The notes below the pieces were generated by a model. That model was not told the DNA's origin. It saw nothing but the letters and a program-made list of their open reading frames with translations, and did no database searches. Positions 43,401-47,645 of a stretch of DNA of 47,645 nt are shown here, piece after piece (positions within the stretch are counted from its first letter, which is position 1; each line of letters opens with the position of its first letter). The DNA lies in the NCBI GenBank assembly GCA_020029595.1, contig JAIBJN010000009.1, forward strand, positions 1-47,645. The letters run 5' to 3'. The translations under genes were made by a program, and so were the position numbers. Source of the DNA: Actinomycetota bacterium (GTDB taxonomy: Bacteria > Actinomycetota > Thermoleophilia > Gaiellales > Gaiellaceae).

Positions 43401-43891
43401 CGGAGCCGCGCGACCTCGGCCTCGGCCTCGGCACGGTTCCCGGACTCGAGCGCCTTGCAGACGCGGCCGGAGAGGCAGCCCGAGAGCGCGATCAGCCCCT
43501 TCCCGTGCGCGGCGAGGAGCTCCCAGTCGACCCGCGGCTTGTAGTAATAGCCCTCGAGGTAGCCCGCCGAGGCGAGCTTGATCAGGTTCGCGTAGCCCTC
43601 GTTCGTCTCCGCGAGGAGCGTCAGGTGCGCGTAGCCCTTCCTCTGCGCGAGCCGGTCGTCGGCGACGTAGACCTCGCAGCCGAGCACCGGCTTGACGCCG
43701 TGCTTCCCCGCCTCTCGGTAGAGCTCGACGGCTCCGGCGAGCGAGCCGTGGTCGGTGAGCGCCACCGCGGGCATCTCCAGCTCCGCCGCCCGCACCGCCA
43801 GCTCCGGGATCCGGCACGCCCCGTCGAGGATCGAGTACTCGGAGTGGACGTGCAGGTGGACGAAGGGCGCGCCGGCCATCGGGTGAGCCAT
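40493..43891 (-). CDS. dnaE: DNA polymerase III alpha subunit
   Basis: Replicative polymerase. 1132 residues in DnaE1 order: PHP domain (FVHLHVHSEYSILDG, ALTDHGSLAG, LGCEVYV, GDVHYLRHEDA) with metal-type residues intact, so proofreading by this domain is possible; polymerase domain with GVGPGRGSAAGSLVAY, SMPDIDIDFSVRGRD (catalytic Asp residues) and the third acidic region near KMDFLGLRNLDVID; helix-hairpin-helix and OB-fold (VVTVGGIVSAIKQLTTKKG) domains at the C-terminus. ATG 43891 (MAHPMAGAPFVHLHVH) is preferred to the TTG at 43915. Divergent from vapBC. Confidence 0.97.
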   Translation of the reverse strand: MAHPMAGAPFVHLHVHSEYSILDGACRIPELAVRAAELEMPAVALTDHGSLAGAVELYREAGKHGVKPVLGCEVYVADDRLAQRKGYAHLTLLAETNEGYANLIKLASAGYLEGYYYKPRVDWELLAAHGKGLIALSGCLSGRVCKALESGNRAEAEAEVARLRDIFGQESVYLEIQDAGIEIQKGINAALAEISQATGLPLVATGDVHYLRHEDARAHEALLCIQSGDTLANPSHWKFDTDQFFFKSPAEMAQDFADYPEAVRRTLEIAERCSVSIELGVIHLPRFPTPDGRDAFDYLVELCEKGLQKRYGTVTPELQERLRFELKTIREMGFADYFLIVWDFIHFAKTHGIGVGPGRGSAAGSLVAYSLEITDIDPIKYDLLFERFLNPGRKSMPDIDIDFSVRGRDRVINYVAEKYGRDQVAQIITFGTMMARAAVRDAGRVLDIPYGTVDKVAKLIPEGPKVYLDDCLKPGAELKQAYDGDEIVRQIVDLAKPLEGLVRQDSIHAAGVVIGDRPLTDYLPLQQKGSDQELVTQFAMEDVEALGLLKMDFLGLRNLDVIDKAVELVGGIDVPQLPLDDAKTYEMLARGESTGVFQFESSGMREALRLVRPTEFEDLIALVALYRPGPMAYIPVYAKRKAGQETVTLPDPRLEPILGPTFGIILYQELAMEIAKQLAGFTPAEADDLRKAIGKKIHKLMASLKEKFLEGCAANGVTPAVATQLWKDIESAQDYSFNKSHAACYALIAYRTAYLKANWPAEYMAALISSVMNTKDKVPFYVAACDEMGIEVLPPDANVSAEDFRVVEGKIRFGLNAVKNVGESAVRSILAAREEGGPFSSIWDFCERVDPQYVNKRALESLVKCGALDSTGATRRGMLEVLEDALASGGQLHADRLAGQSSIFDLGAEEETDRRQHHRALPTEEFEKRELLALEKESLGLYVSEHPLASVKAELRRKTDCRMAEVERRRDGEVVTVGGIVSAIKQLTTKKGEPMVFLRLDDLSGSLETVVFNSVYSAARELLEADRVVVVKGRVDHKEGETKLIALELAPFEATPDKGEVRLRIDARKAPAGTIRELAEVVRSFPGEAEVVLELETSVGAQTYVFGAQFRVRPEPDFYAEVKALLGEAAIS

Positions 43892-43905
43892 CTTAGACCG
43901 GCCGG

Positions 43906-43934
43906 TGGACGCCAACCTCCTCGGCGATTAGGAT
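43906..43934 (+). promoter_or_regulatory. Candidate vapBC promoter
   Basis: TGGACG (43906-43911; four of six matches to TTGACA) and TAGGAT (43929-43934) are 17 bases apart. The -10 ends 9 bases before the vapB GTG, with no Shine-Dalgarno, implying a leaderless message. Confidence 0.5.
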
Positions 43935-43961
43935 ATCCAGCGGGTGGCTAAACAGATATCC
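43931..43961 (+). promoter_or_regulatory. Candidate operator around the vapB start
   Basis: GGATATC (43931-43937) and GATATCC (43955-43961) form an inverted repeat; each holds the palindrome GATATC. The left copy overlaps the -10 box and the right copy lies inside the first codons of vapB, a layout suited to autorepression by the antitoxin or the VapBC complex. Confidence 0.45.
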
Positions 43962-44192
43962 AAAAAGGACAAGACCTCTCTCGTCATCGACCGCGAGAAG
44001 GTGGCCGAGGCGCGCGAGATCCTCAGGACGCGCACGCTCGCGGAGACGGTCGACGCCGCGCTCGACGAGGTAATCGCGCTCGCAGCCCGCCGTCGCCTCA
44101 TGGATCGGATTCGCCGAGAAGGCGGCATCGGTCCGTCGCCGGCAGAGGTGCGCAGGCTGCGGCAGCCGCGGGGTGGCCCTCTTCCTCGCTGA
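43944..44192 (+). CDS. VapB-like antitoxin
   Basis: An 82-residue antitoxin. The N-terminal half resembles a ribbon-helix-helix/VapB type: KKDKTSLVIDREKVAEAREI and LRTRTLAETVDAALDEVIAL; the C-terminal part (RRLMDRIRREGGIGPSPAEV) would wrap the toxin. Start is GTG 43944, inside the proposed operator. The toxin gene overlaps its 3' end by 20 bases. Confidence 0.88.
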   Translation: MAKQISKKDKTSLVIDREKVAEAREILRTRTLAETVDAALDEVIALAARRRLMDRIRREGGIGPSPAEVRRLRQPRGGPLPR

Positions 44193-44580
44193 CACGAGCG
44201 CCTGGCATCGGAGCGGGCAGACAGAGGCCAGGTGGTCGTCGCTCCTCGAGCAGGACGCGCTCGCGCTGTGCGCGCCTGTGACGCTCGAGCTCCTCTACTC
44301 CGCCCGTGGGCCGGCCGACTACCGGGCCCTCGCTGCCGCGCTCGGTCAACTCCCGACGCTCCCCCTCGACTCTCGGGCCGAGGCTTTGGCCGCGCGCACG
44401 CAGGCCGAGCTCGCCGAGCGGAGTCAGCAGCGCGGCCCTTCCCCGATCGACCTCCTCGTCGCAGCCATAGCCGAGGCAAACGGAGCGGTACTGCTCCACT
44501 ACGACCGCCACTTCGACCAGATCGCGCGCGTCACCGGCCAGCCGGCCGAGTGGCTCGCGCGCCGCGGCAGTCTCGACTAG
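44173..44580 (+). CDS. VapC-like PIN-domain toxin
   Basis: A 135-residue PIN-domain ribonuclease, expected to cut tRNA or rRNA when freed from VapB. The acidic metal-binding set is present: D7 (FLADTSAWHR), E39 (VTLELLYSA), D93 (SPIDLLVAAIAE) and D111/D115 (LLHYDRHFDQIA). GTG 44173. Its TAG stop overlaps the convergent membrane protein stop in the sequence CTAG (44577-44580), so the two genes share a palindromic stop. Confidence 0.92.
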   Translation: MALFLADTSAWHRSGQTEARWSSLLEQDALALCAPVTLELLYSARGPADYRALAAALGQLPTLPLDSRAEALAARTQAELAERSQQRGPSPIDLLVAAIAEANGAVLLHYDRHFDQIARVTGQPAEWLARRGSLD

Positions 44581-45275
44581 CCCTTTTCGGCACGCACACC
44601 GTGGCGGCCGAGCGCCTCGATCGCCGCGGTGACCGCTTCATGCGAAGGCTCCCGGTCCACCCTGAGGATGAGCTCGTACCGCCGCTCGGCGGGGGTCTCC
44701 ATCCGCCTGAGGATCGGCTGGAGGAGCGATGCGAGGACGGCTGCGACCGCAGTCGCGCCGAGGAAGCGGAAGTACCCGGGCGAGTCGACCTCCGCCCACG
44801 CTGCGACCGCGATCAGGACGGCGAGCGCGGAGGCGAGGACGATCGCGATCCAGTAGAGCGCCCGGAGGCGAGCGCTGTCGCCCTCGCCGACACGCGAGGT
44901 CGAGGCCGCCGCCTGGGCGCCCGCTCCGGCGGCGAGCCCGAGCGTGAGCGCGACCTTCCAGATCCGGGCCCACTCCTGCTCGGGGTCGGCCCAGAGGGCG
45001 AACACGGCCACGACGAATCCCGCCGCAGAGGCTGCGATCACCGCCCAGGCGAGCGGCCGCGCACGGCCCTGGTCGAGAAGGGCTCCCGCCGGCAGGGCGA
45101 GGAGGCTGGCGAGCGAGAGGAGCGCCGTCGTGCCGAGGATTCGCGCAGCGGTGTCGTCGAACTCGGCGAAGAGGAGGGTCGCGATGGCGATCGCCCCGGT
45201 GACGCAGAGCGAGACCACGAGGGCCAGCATGAACAGACGCTTGCCCGCTGTGGCGCGTTGACCAGGCTTCGCCAT
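44577..45275 (-). CDS. Uncharacterised multi-span membrane protein
   Basis: A 232-residue protein with about six hydrophobic segments: FMLALVVSLCVTGAIAIATL, ILGTTALLSLASLLALPAGA, PLAWAVIAASAAGFVVAVFA, VALTLGLAAGAGAQ, IAIVLASALAVLIAVAAW and FLGATAVAAVLASLL. A soluble C-terminal tail of about 40 residues (MRRMETPAERRYELILRVDR-like: ILRRMETPAERRYELIL) follows. No family was recognised. ATG 45275 (MAKPGQRATAG) is preferred to the longer frame to 45311. Confidence 0.72.
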   Translation of the reverse strand: MAKPGQRATAGKRLFMLALVVSLCVTGAIAIATLLFAEFDDTAARILGTTALLSLASLLALPAGALLDQGRARPLAWAVIAASAAGFVVAVFALWADPEQEWARIWKVALTLGLAAGAGAQAAASTSRVGEGDSARLRALYWIAIVLASALAVLIAVAAWAEVDSPGYFRFLGATAVAAVLASLLQPILRRMETPAERRYELILRVDREPSHEAVTAAIEALGRHGVRAEKG

Positions 45276-45342
45276 GAGAGAAGGCTCGCACGGCTCCCGA
45301 CCCGCTGTCATCGGCGGGTTCCCTCAGCCGCTCGGCGGAGAA

Positions 45343-46227
45343 CTACCGACCCCGGGTGGACTGCTCTCGGTGGACGCCGACGCCGGCGACGACGAGTGCG
45401 ACGCCGGCGACCTCGGCCCAGGAGGGGATCTGACCGAGGACGACGATCCCGATCACCGTCGCGGTGGCCGGGAGCAGCGAGACGAGCAGCGCGTAGGTCG
45501 CGCGCGGCATGCGCGCCATGGCGAGCTGATCGCAGACGTAGGGGATCACGGACGACGTCACGCCGACGCCGATGCCCGCGAGGAGGACGCCCGGGTCGGT
45601 GAGCGCCGGCAGCGCGCCCCAGCCGCCGAGCGGCGTGACCACGACCCACGCGATCAGCATCGCCGCCGCCAGCCCGTCGATCCCGCCCAGCGCGCCGTAC
45701 TGGGCGACCCGGTGCGCGAGGACGATGTAGAGGGCGAAGAGCGCGGCGTTGGCGAACGCGAAGGCCATCCCGACGGGCTCCGCCGCGAGCTGGACGTCGG
45801 TGAGCAGATAGACGCCGCCGACCGCAAGGACGAGAGCGGCCCCGTTCCTCGCCGTGCGCGCCCCGATCGCCGCCAGCACGATGACCGGCAGGAACTCGAT
45901 CGCGGCCACGGTCCCGAGCGGGAGCCGATCGATCGAGACGTAGAAGCAGACGTTCATGATCGCGAGCACCGCGCCCATCGCCACCACGAGGCGGCGCCCG
46001 GCGACGTCGAGCGCGGCGAGCGTCCGCCAGGGCCTTCGCCAGACCGCGAAGATGAGCGCGGCGCTCCCGATCCGGAGCCACGCGACGCCGAGCGGCTCCA
46101 CCCGAGCGAAGAGGAGGACGGCGAAGGCCGGCCCGAGGTAGTGGAAGACCGCGCTCCCCACGAAATAGGTCGCGGGCGGAACCCCCTCGAGGCGTCGAAC
46201 GAACCGCCGCTCGTCTGCCGTCTCCAT
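45343..46227 (-). CDS. EamA/RhtA-family exporter
   Basis: A 294-residue inner-membrane transporter of the drug/metabolite superfamily with ten hydrophobic spans and the two-repeat EamA pattern: VFHYLGPAFAVLLFARVEPL in the first half; IPYVCDQLAMARMPRATYAL and LLPATATVIGIVVLGQIPSW in the second. This second-repeat pattern is typical of RhtA-type amino acid exporters. ATG 46227. The divergent Lrp/AsnC regulator is a likely controller, as is usual for amino acid exporters. Confidence 0.88.
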   Translation of the reverse strand: METADERRFVRRLEGVPPATYFVGSAVFHYLGPAFAVLLFARVEPLGVAWLRIGSAALIFAVWRRPWRTLAALDVAGRRLVVAMGAVLAIMNVCFYVSIDRLPLGTVAAIEFLPVIVLAAIGARTARNGAALVLAVGGVYLLTDVQLAAEPVGMAFAFANAALFALYIVLAHRVAQYGALGGIDGLAAAMLIAWVVVTPLGGWGALPALTDPGVLLAGIGVGVTSSVIPYVCDQLAMARMPRATYALLVSLLPATATVIGIVVLGQIPSWAEVAGVALVVAGVGVHREQSTRGR

Positions 46228-46255
46228 GGAGGAATTGTCCCGGGCCAGCTACGAT
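46227..46255 (+). promoter_or_regulatory. Candidate promoter for the leader peptide/Lrp gene
   Basis: TACGAT (46250-46255) fits the -10 consensus, and TGGAGG (46227-46232) lies 17 bases upstream as a weak -35 (three of six). The expected start of transcription is at or just before the ATG at 46262. Confidence 0.35.
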
Positions 46256-46261
46256 TGCGGA

Positions 46262-46315
46262 ATGGTCGATCGAAGGGATCCCCGCTCGCAGGCCAACGGA
46301 TGGAAGGAGGTCTGA
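46262..46315 (+). CDS. Possible leaderless 17-residue leader peptide
   Basis: ATG 46262 lies 6 bases after the TACGAT box and opens a frame MVDRRDPRSQANGWKEV that stops at TGA 46313-46315, four bases before the Lrp GTG. Its last codons contain the AAGGAGG that serves the Lrp gene, so translating it would affect initiation downstream. It may equally be a chance frame. Confidence 0.35.
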   Translation: MVDRRDPRSQANGWKEV

Positions 46316-46319
46316 CCCG

Positions 46320-46805
46320 GTGGCCTACGAAAACCAGCTCCTCGACGAAACCAACCGTCGGATCATCGAAGAGCTCCAAGCGGACGCGCGCCTGCCGATG
46401 GCCGAGCTTGGCCGCCGAGTGAGCCTCTCCGCTCCAGCCGTCGCCGAGCGCGTCCAGCGGCTCGAGCGCGCCGGCGTCATCACCGGCTACCACGCGACCG
46501 TCGACCCGAAGGCGATCGGCTTCCCGCTCGCCGCGGTCGTGCGCGTCCGCCCGGCCTCCCGCCAGCTGCACAAGATCCCGGAGGTCGCGCGCGAGATCCC
46601 CGAGGTCGTCGAGTGCTACCGGATCACCGGCGAGGACTGCTTCTTCGTCAAGCTCCATCTCCGCGCGATGGAGGACCTCGAGGCGATCCTCGACCGCTTC
46701 GTCCTCTACGGCCAGACGACGACCTCGATCGTCCATTCGGCGCCGGTTGGCCCGCGCCCGCTGCCAGTCGACGAGGGCGCTATTCTCACGCCCGAAAGGA
46801 GGTGA
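46320..46805 (+). CDS. Lrp/AsnC family transcriptional regulator
   Basis: Amino-acid-responsive regulator. 161 residues: N-terminal helix-turn-helix (LDETNRRIIEELQADARLPM; LGRRVSLSAPAVAERVQRLE) and a C-terminal RAM ligand domain (ITGYHATVDPKAIGFPLAAV; YRITGEDCFFVKLHLRAMED). GTG 46320 has AAGGAGG nine bases upstream. It is divergent from an EamA exporter, its probable target. Its stop lies within the ribosome-binding site of the next gene. Confidence 0.93.
   Translation: MAYENQLLDETNRRIIEELQADARLPMAELGRRVSLSAPAVAERVQRLERAGVITGYHATVDPKAIGFPLAAVVRVRPASRQLHKIPEVAREIPEVVECYRITGEDCFFVKLHLRAMEDLEAILDRFVLYGQTTTSIVHSAPVGPRPLPVDEGAILTPERR
46795..46805 (+). promoter_or_regulatory. Perfect Shine-Dalgarno before the infA remnant
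   Basis: AAAGGAGGTGA complements the 3' end of 16S rRNA almost fully and lies 7 bases (from AGGAGG) before the ATA codon at 46810. It overlaps the Lrp stop. Such a strong site fits a highly expressed gene such as infA and contrasts with the missing start codon. Confidence 0.8.
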
Positions 46806-46809
46806 CGCG

Positions 46810-47031
46810 ATAGCCACAAAGAAGGAAAGCTCGAGCTGGAGGGCGAGGTCGTCGAGGCCTTCCCGAACGGCATGTTCAAGGTGAACCTCGACTCGGGACA
46901 CGATGTGCTCGGCTACACCGCCGGCAAGATGCGCCGCTACCGCATCAAGATCTTCCCCGGCGAGCGCGTGAAGGTGGAGCTCTCCCCGTACGACCCCTCC
47001 CCGCGGCCGCATCGTCTACCGCTACCGGTGA
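46810..47031 (+). pseudogene. infA: Translation initiation factor IF-1 gene with ATA start and two frameshifts
   Basis: IF-1 binds the ribosomal A site during initiation. The core is unmistakable: KLELEGEVVEAFPNGMFKV, then LGYTAGKMRRYRIKIFPGER and VKVELSPYD. Three defects stand out. The start codon after a perfect Shine-Dalgarno is ATA (46810) leading ATKKE. One A is missing near 46826 (the run should give GAA AAG CTC). One extra C lies near 47000-47003, shifting what should be SRGRIVYRYR and TGA (47029-47031). The two indels cancel, so the start and stop are in one 74-codon frame, the normal IF-1 length. The stop overlaps the next GTG as GTGA. infA usually sits in the ribosomal protein cluster; this copy may be a second one, or the sequence may contain errors. 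Confidence 0.82.
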
Positions 47032-47462
47032 CCGCGAAGGGGCAGTGCGCGCCGGCGTTCGTCTTCGAGACGGAGCTGGTCGGCCATCCGGGCGTCACCC
47101 GGACGATCGCGGTGCGTGGGTCGCACACCCTGGTCACGCTTCACGCGATGCTCCGCGTGGCGTACGGCTGGGAGGACGACCACCTGTATTCGTTCTGGCT
47201 CGACGGCGAGTTCTGGGGAGACCGTGCGAGCGAGTACACAGCCCCGTTCGAGCTCGAGGAGGGAGGCGCGACGAGCGCCGAGACTCGGCTCGACCGCCTC
47301 GGGCTCGAACCTGGCCAGGAGATCGCGTACGTCTTCGACTTCGGAGACGAATGGCGCGTCCGCCTCCGGCTGGCGGACCTGCAGGCGGTGGGCGGGACGC
47401 TTCCGCGGATCGTCGAGAGCCGCGGCGACGCGCCGCCGCAATACCCCGACTACGTCGAGTAG
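47028..47462 (+). CDS. Plasmid pRiA4b ORF-3-like protein
   Basis: A 144-residue protein of the pRiA4b ORF-3 family (related to IS1096 TnpR-like proteins): VTRTIAVRGSHTLVTLHAML, RVAYGWEDDHLYSFWLDGEF, and YVFDFGDEWRVRLRL, the family's YxFGDxW element. Its function is unknown; members are often linked to mobile elements. GTG 47028 overlaps the infA stop (GTGA). Because of the extra C in infA, the frame is also open back to an ATG at 46872, which would fuse the IF-1 core to this protein; that fusion is judged an artefact. Confidence 0.8.
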   Translation: MTAKGQCAPAFVFETELVGHPGVTRTIAVRGSHTLVTLHAMLRVAYGWEDDHLYSFWLDGEFWGDRASEYTAPFELEEGGATSAETRLDRLGLEPGQEIAYVFDFGDEWRVRLRLADLQAVGGTLPRIVESRGDAPPQYPDYVE

Positions 47463-47468
47463 TCTTTC

Positions 47469-47487
47469 ATATCGAAAGAGATATACT
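47469..47487 (+). promoter_or_regulatory. Promoter -10 and overlapping inverted repeat for the XRE gene
   Basis: TATACT (47482-47487) is a near-consensus -10 ending 6 bases before the ATG at 47494, so the message is probably leaderless. ATATC (47469-47473) and GATAT (47480-47484) form an inverted repeat around GAAAGA that overlaps the -10, a likely operator for self-repression. Confidence 0.5.
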
Positions 47488-47493
47488 CGACGT

Positions 47494-47645
47494 ATGAGTC
47501 CGGGCGAGATCCTTCGTGAAGCCCGCCGCCGGCACGGCGTAACGCAGGAGCAGCTCGCCGCGCGGGCGCGCACGTCCCAGGCGGCGATCTCGCGCATCGA
47601 GCGCGACGTCGTCTCGCCGTCGGTGAGCACGCTCGCCACCCTCCT
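47494..47645 (+). CDS. XRE-family helix-turn-helix regulator, 5' part
   Basis: The first 50 codons are visible before the window ends. MSPGEILREARRRHGVTQEQ followed by LAARARTSQAAISRIERDVV is a complete XRE/Cro-type helix-turn-helix, with the recognition helix around SQAAISRIER. Whether it has a further domain or a toxin partner cannot be seen. It lies 31 bases after the pRiA4b ORF-3-like gene but appears to have its own promoter. Confidence 0.88.
   Translation, partial: MSPGEILREARRRHGVTQEQLAARARTSQAAISRIERDVVSPSVSTLATL

Noticed and set aside
40446-43817. 1123-codon minus-strand open frame overlapping dnaE
   Set aside because: It is a shifted frame of dnaE with no recognisable domain; dnaE itself is conserved throughout.
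1-47645. CRISPR array, tRNA, rRNA, insertion sequence or prophage
   Set aside because: No regularly spaced repeats, cloverleaf-like segments, transposase motifs or phage genes were recognised on either strand. A tRNA scan was not possible here.

Overview
The window is a very GC-rich bacterial chromosome segment packed with housekeeping genes, mostly on the minus strand. It looks actinobacterial: GTG and TTG starts are common, there is a SepIVA-like coiled-coil gene beside yceD/rpmF/rnc, a class II DAHP synthase, a DtxR-family regulator, leaderless-looking TANNNT promoters, and zinc-ribbon forms of L28 and L32. A deep-branching class such as Thermoleophilia is plausible, but that is inference from gene order and protein style. 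No rRNA, tRNA, CRISPR array, insertion sequence or prophage was seen.

Layout. 1-2302 (+): GH15 glucoamylase/trehalase (5' end outside the window) and a ROK glucokinase, a pair that releases and phosphorylates glucose. 2314-8656 (-): recG, rsmD, coaD, a SepIVA-like gene, yceD, rpmF, plsX, a broken acpP and rnc. 8707-10284: a bicupin (-) and, divergent, a degenerate metallo-beta-lactamase-fold protein (+). 10461-13445 (-): rpmB, a FakA-like fatty acid kinase, a receiver-only response regulator and a DegV/FakB-like fatty-acid binder. 13475-22400 (-): priA, a possible small membrane protein, def, fmt, rsmB, rpe and the riboflavin genes ribD-ribE-ribBA-ribH. 22420-23106 (+): DtxR/MntR-family regulator with an altered metal site. 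23137-33418 (-): aroG, tyrA, aroA, cmk, plsC, der, gpsA, a DUF3352-like lipoprotein and metK. 33456-35072 (+): trpS and an RDD membrane protein. 35029-39168: rluB-type synthase (-), a secreted barrel protein and a GYD protein (+), then lgt, scpA, scpB and a small conserved protein (-). 39169-40440: accessory patch with an aminoglycoside nucleotidyltransferase pseudogene. 40493-43891 (-): dnaE. 43944-44580 (+): vapBC. 44577-47645: a membrane protein and an EamA exporter (-), then an Lrp/AsnC regulator with a candidate leader peptide, a broken infA, a pRiA4b ORF-3-like protein and the start of an XRE regulator (+).

How the genes work together. Most blocks are conserved actinobacterial or bacterial operons: phospholipid synthesis (plsX, plsC, gpsA, fakA/fakB), riboflavin, the shikimate/tyrosine pathway, translation initiation (fmt/def/rsmB) and chromosome segregation (scpAB). 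Many adjacent genes overlap by 1-8 bases, which suggests translational coupling.

Points of interest. The best candidate for something undescribed is the rpmB-fakA-receiver-degV operon, where a lone phospho-receiver sits between the two parts of a fatty acid kinase. Two short, normally essential genes (acpP and infA) carry disabling lesions, and an aminoglycoside-modifying enzyme gene is cut by one in-frame amber codon. The aroA-cmk junction carries a perfect 32-base palindrome over the cmk AUG, followed by a second hairpin over the ribosome-binding site of the likely true UUG start. The lesions could be consensus errors, so raw-read checks come first.
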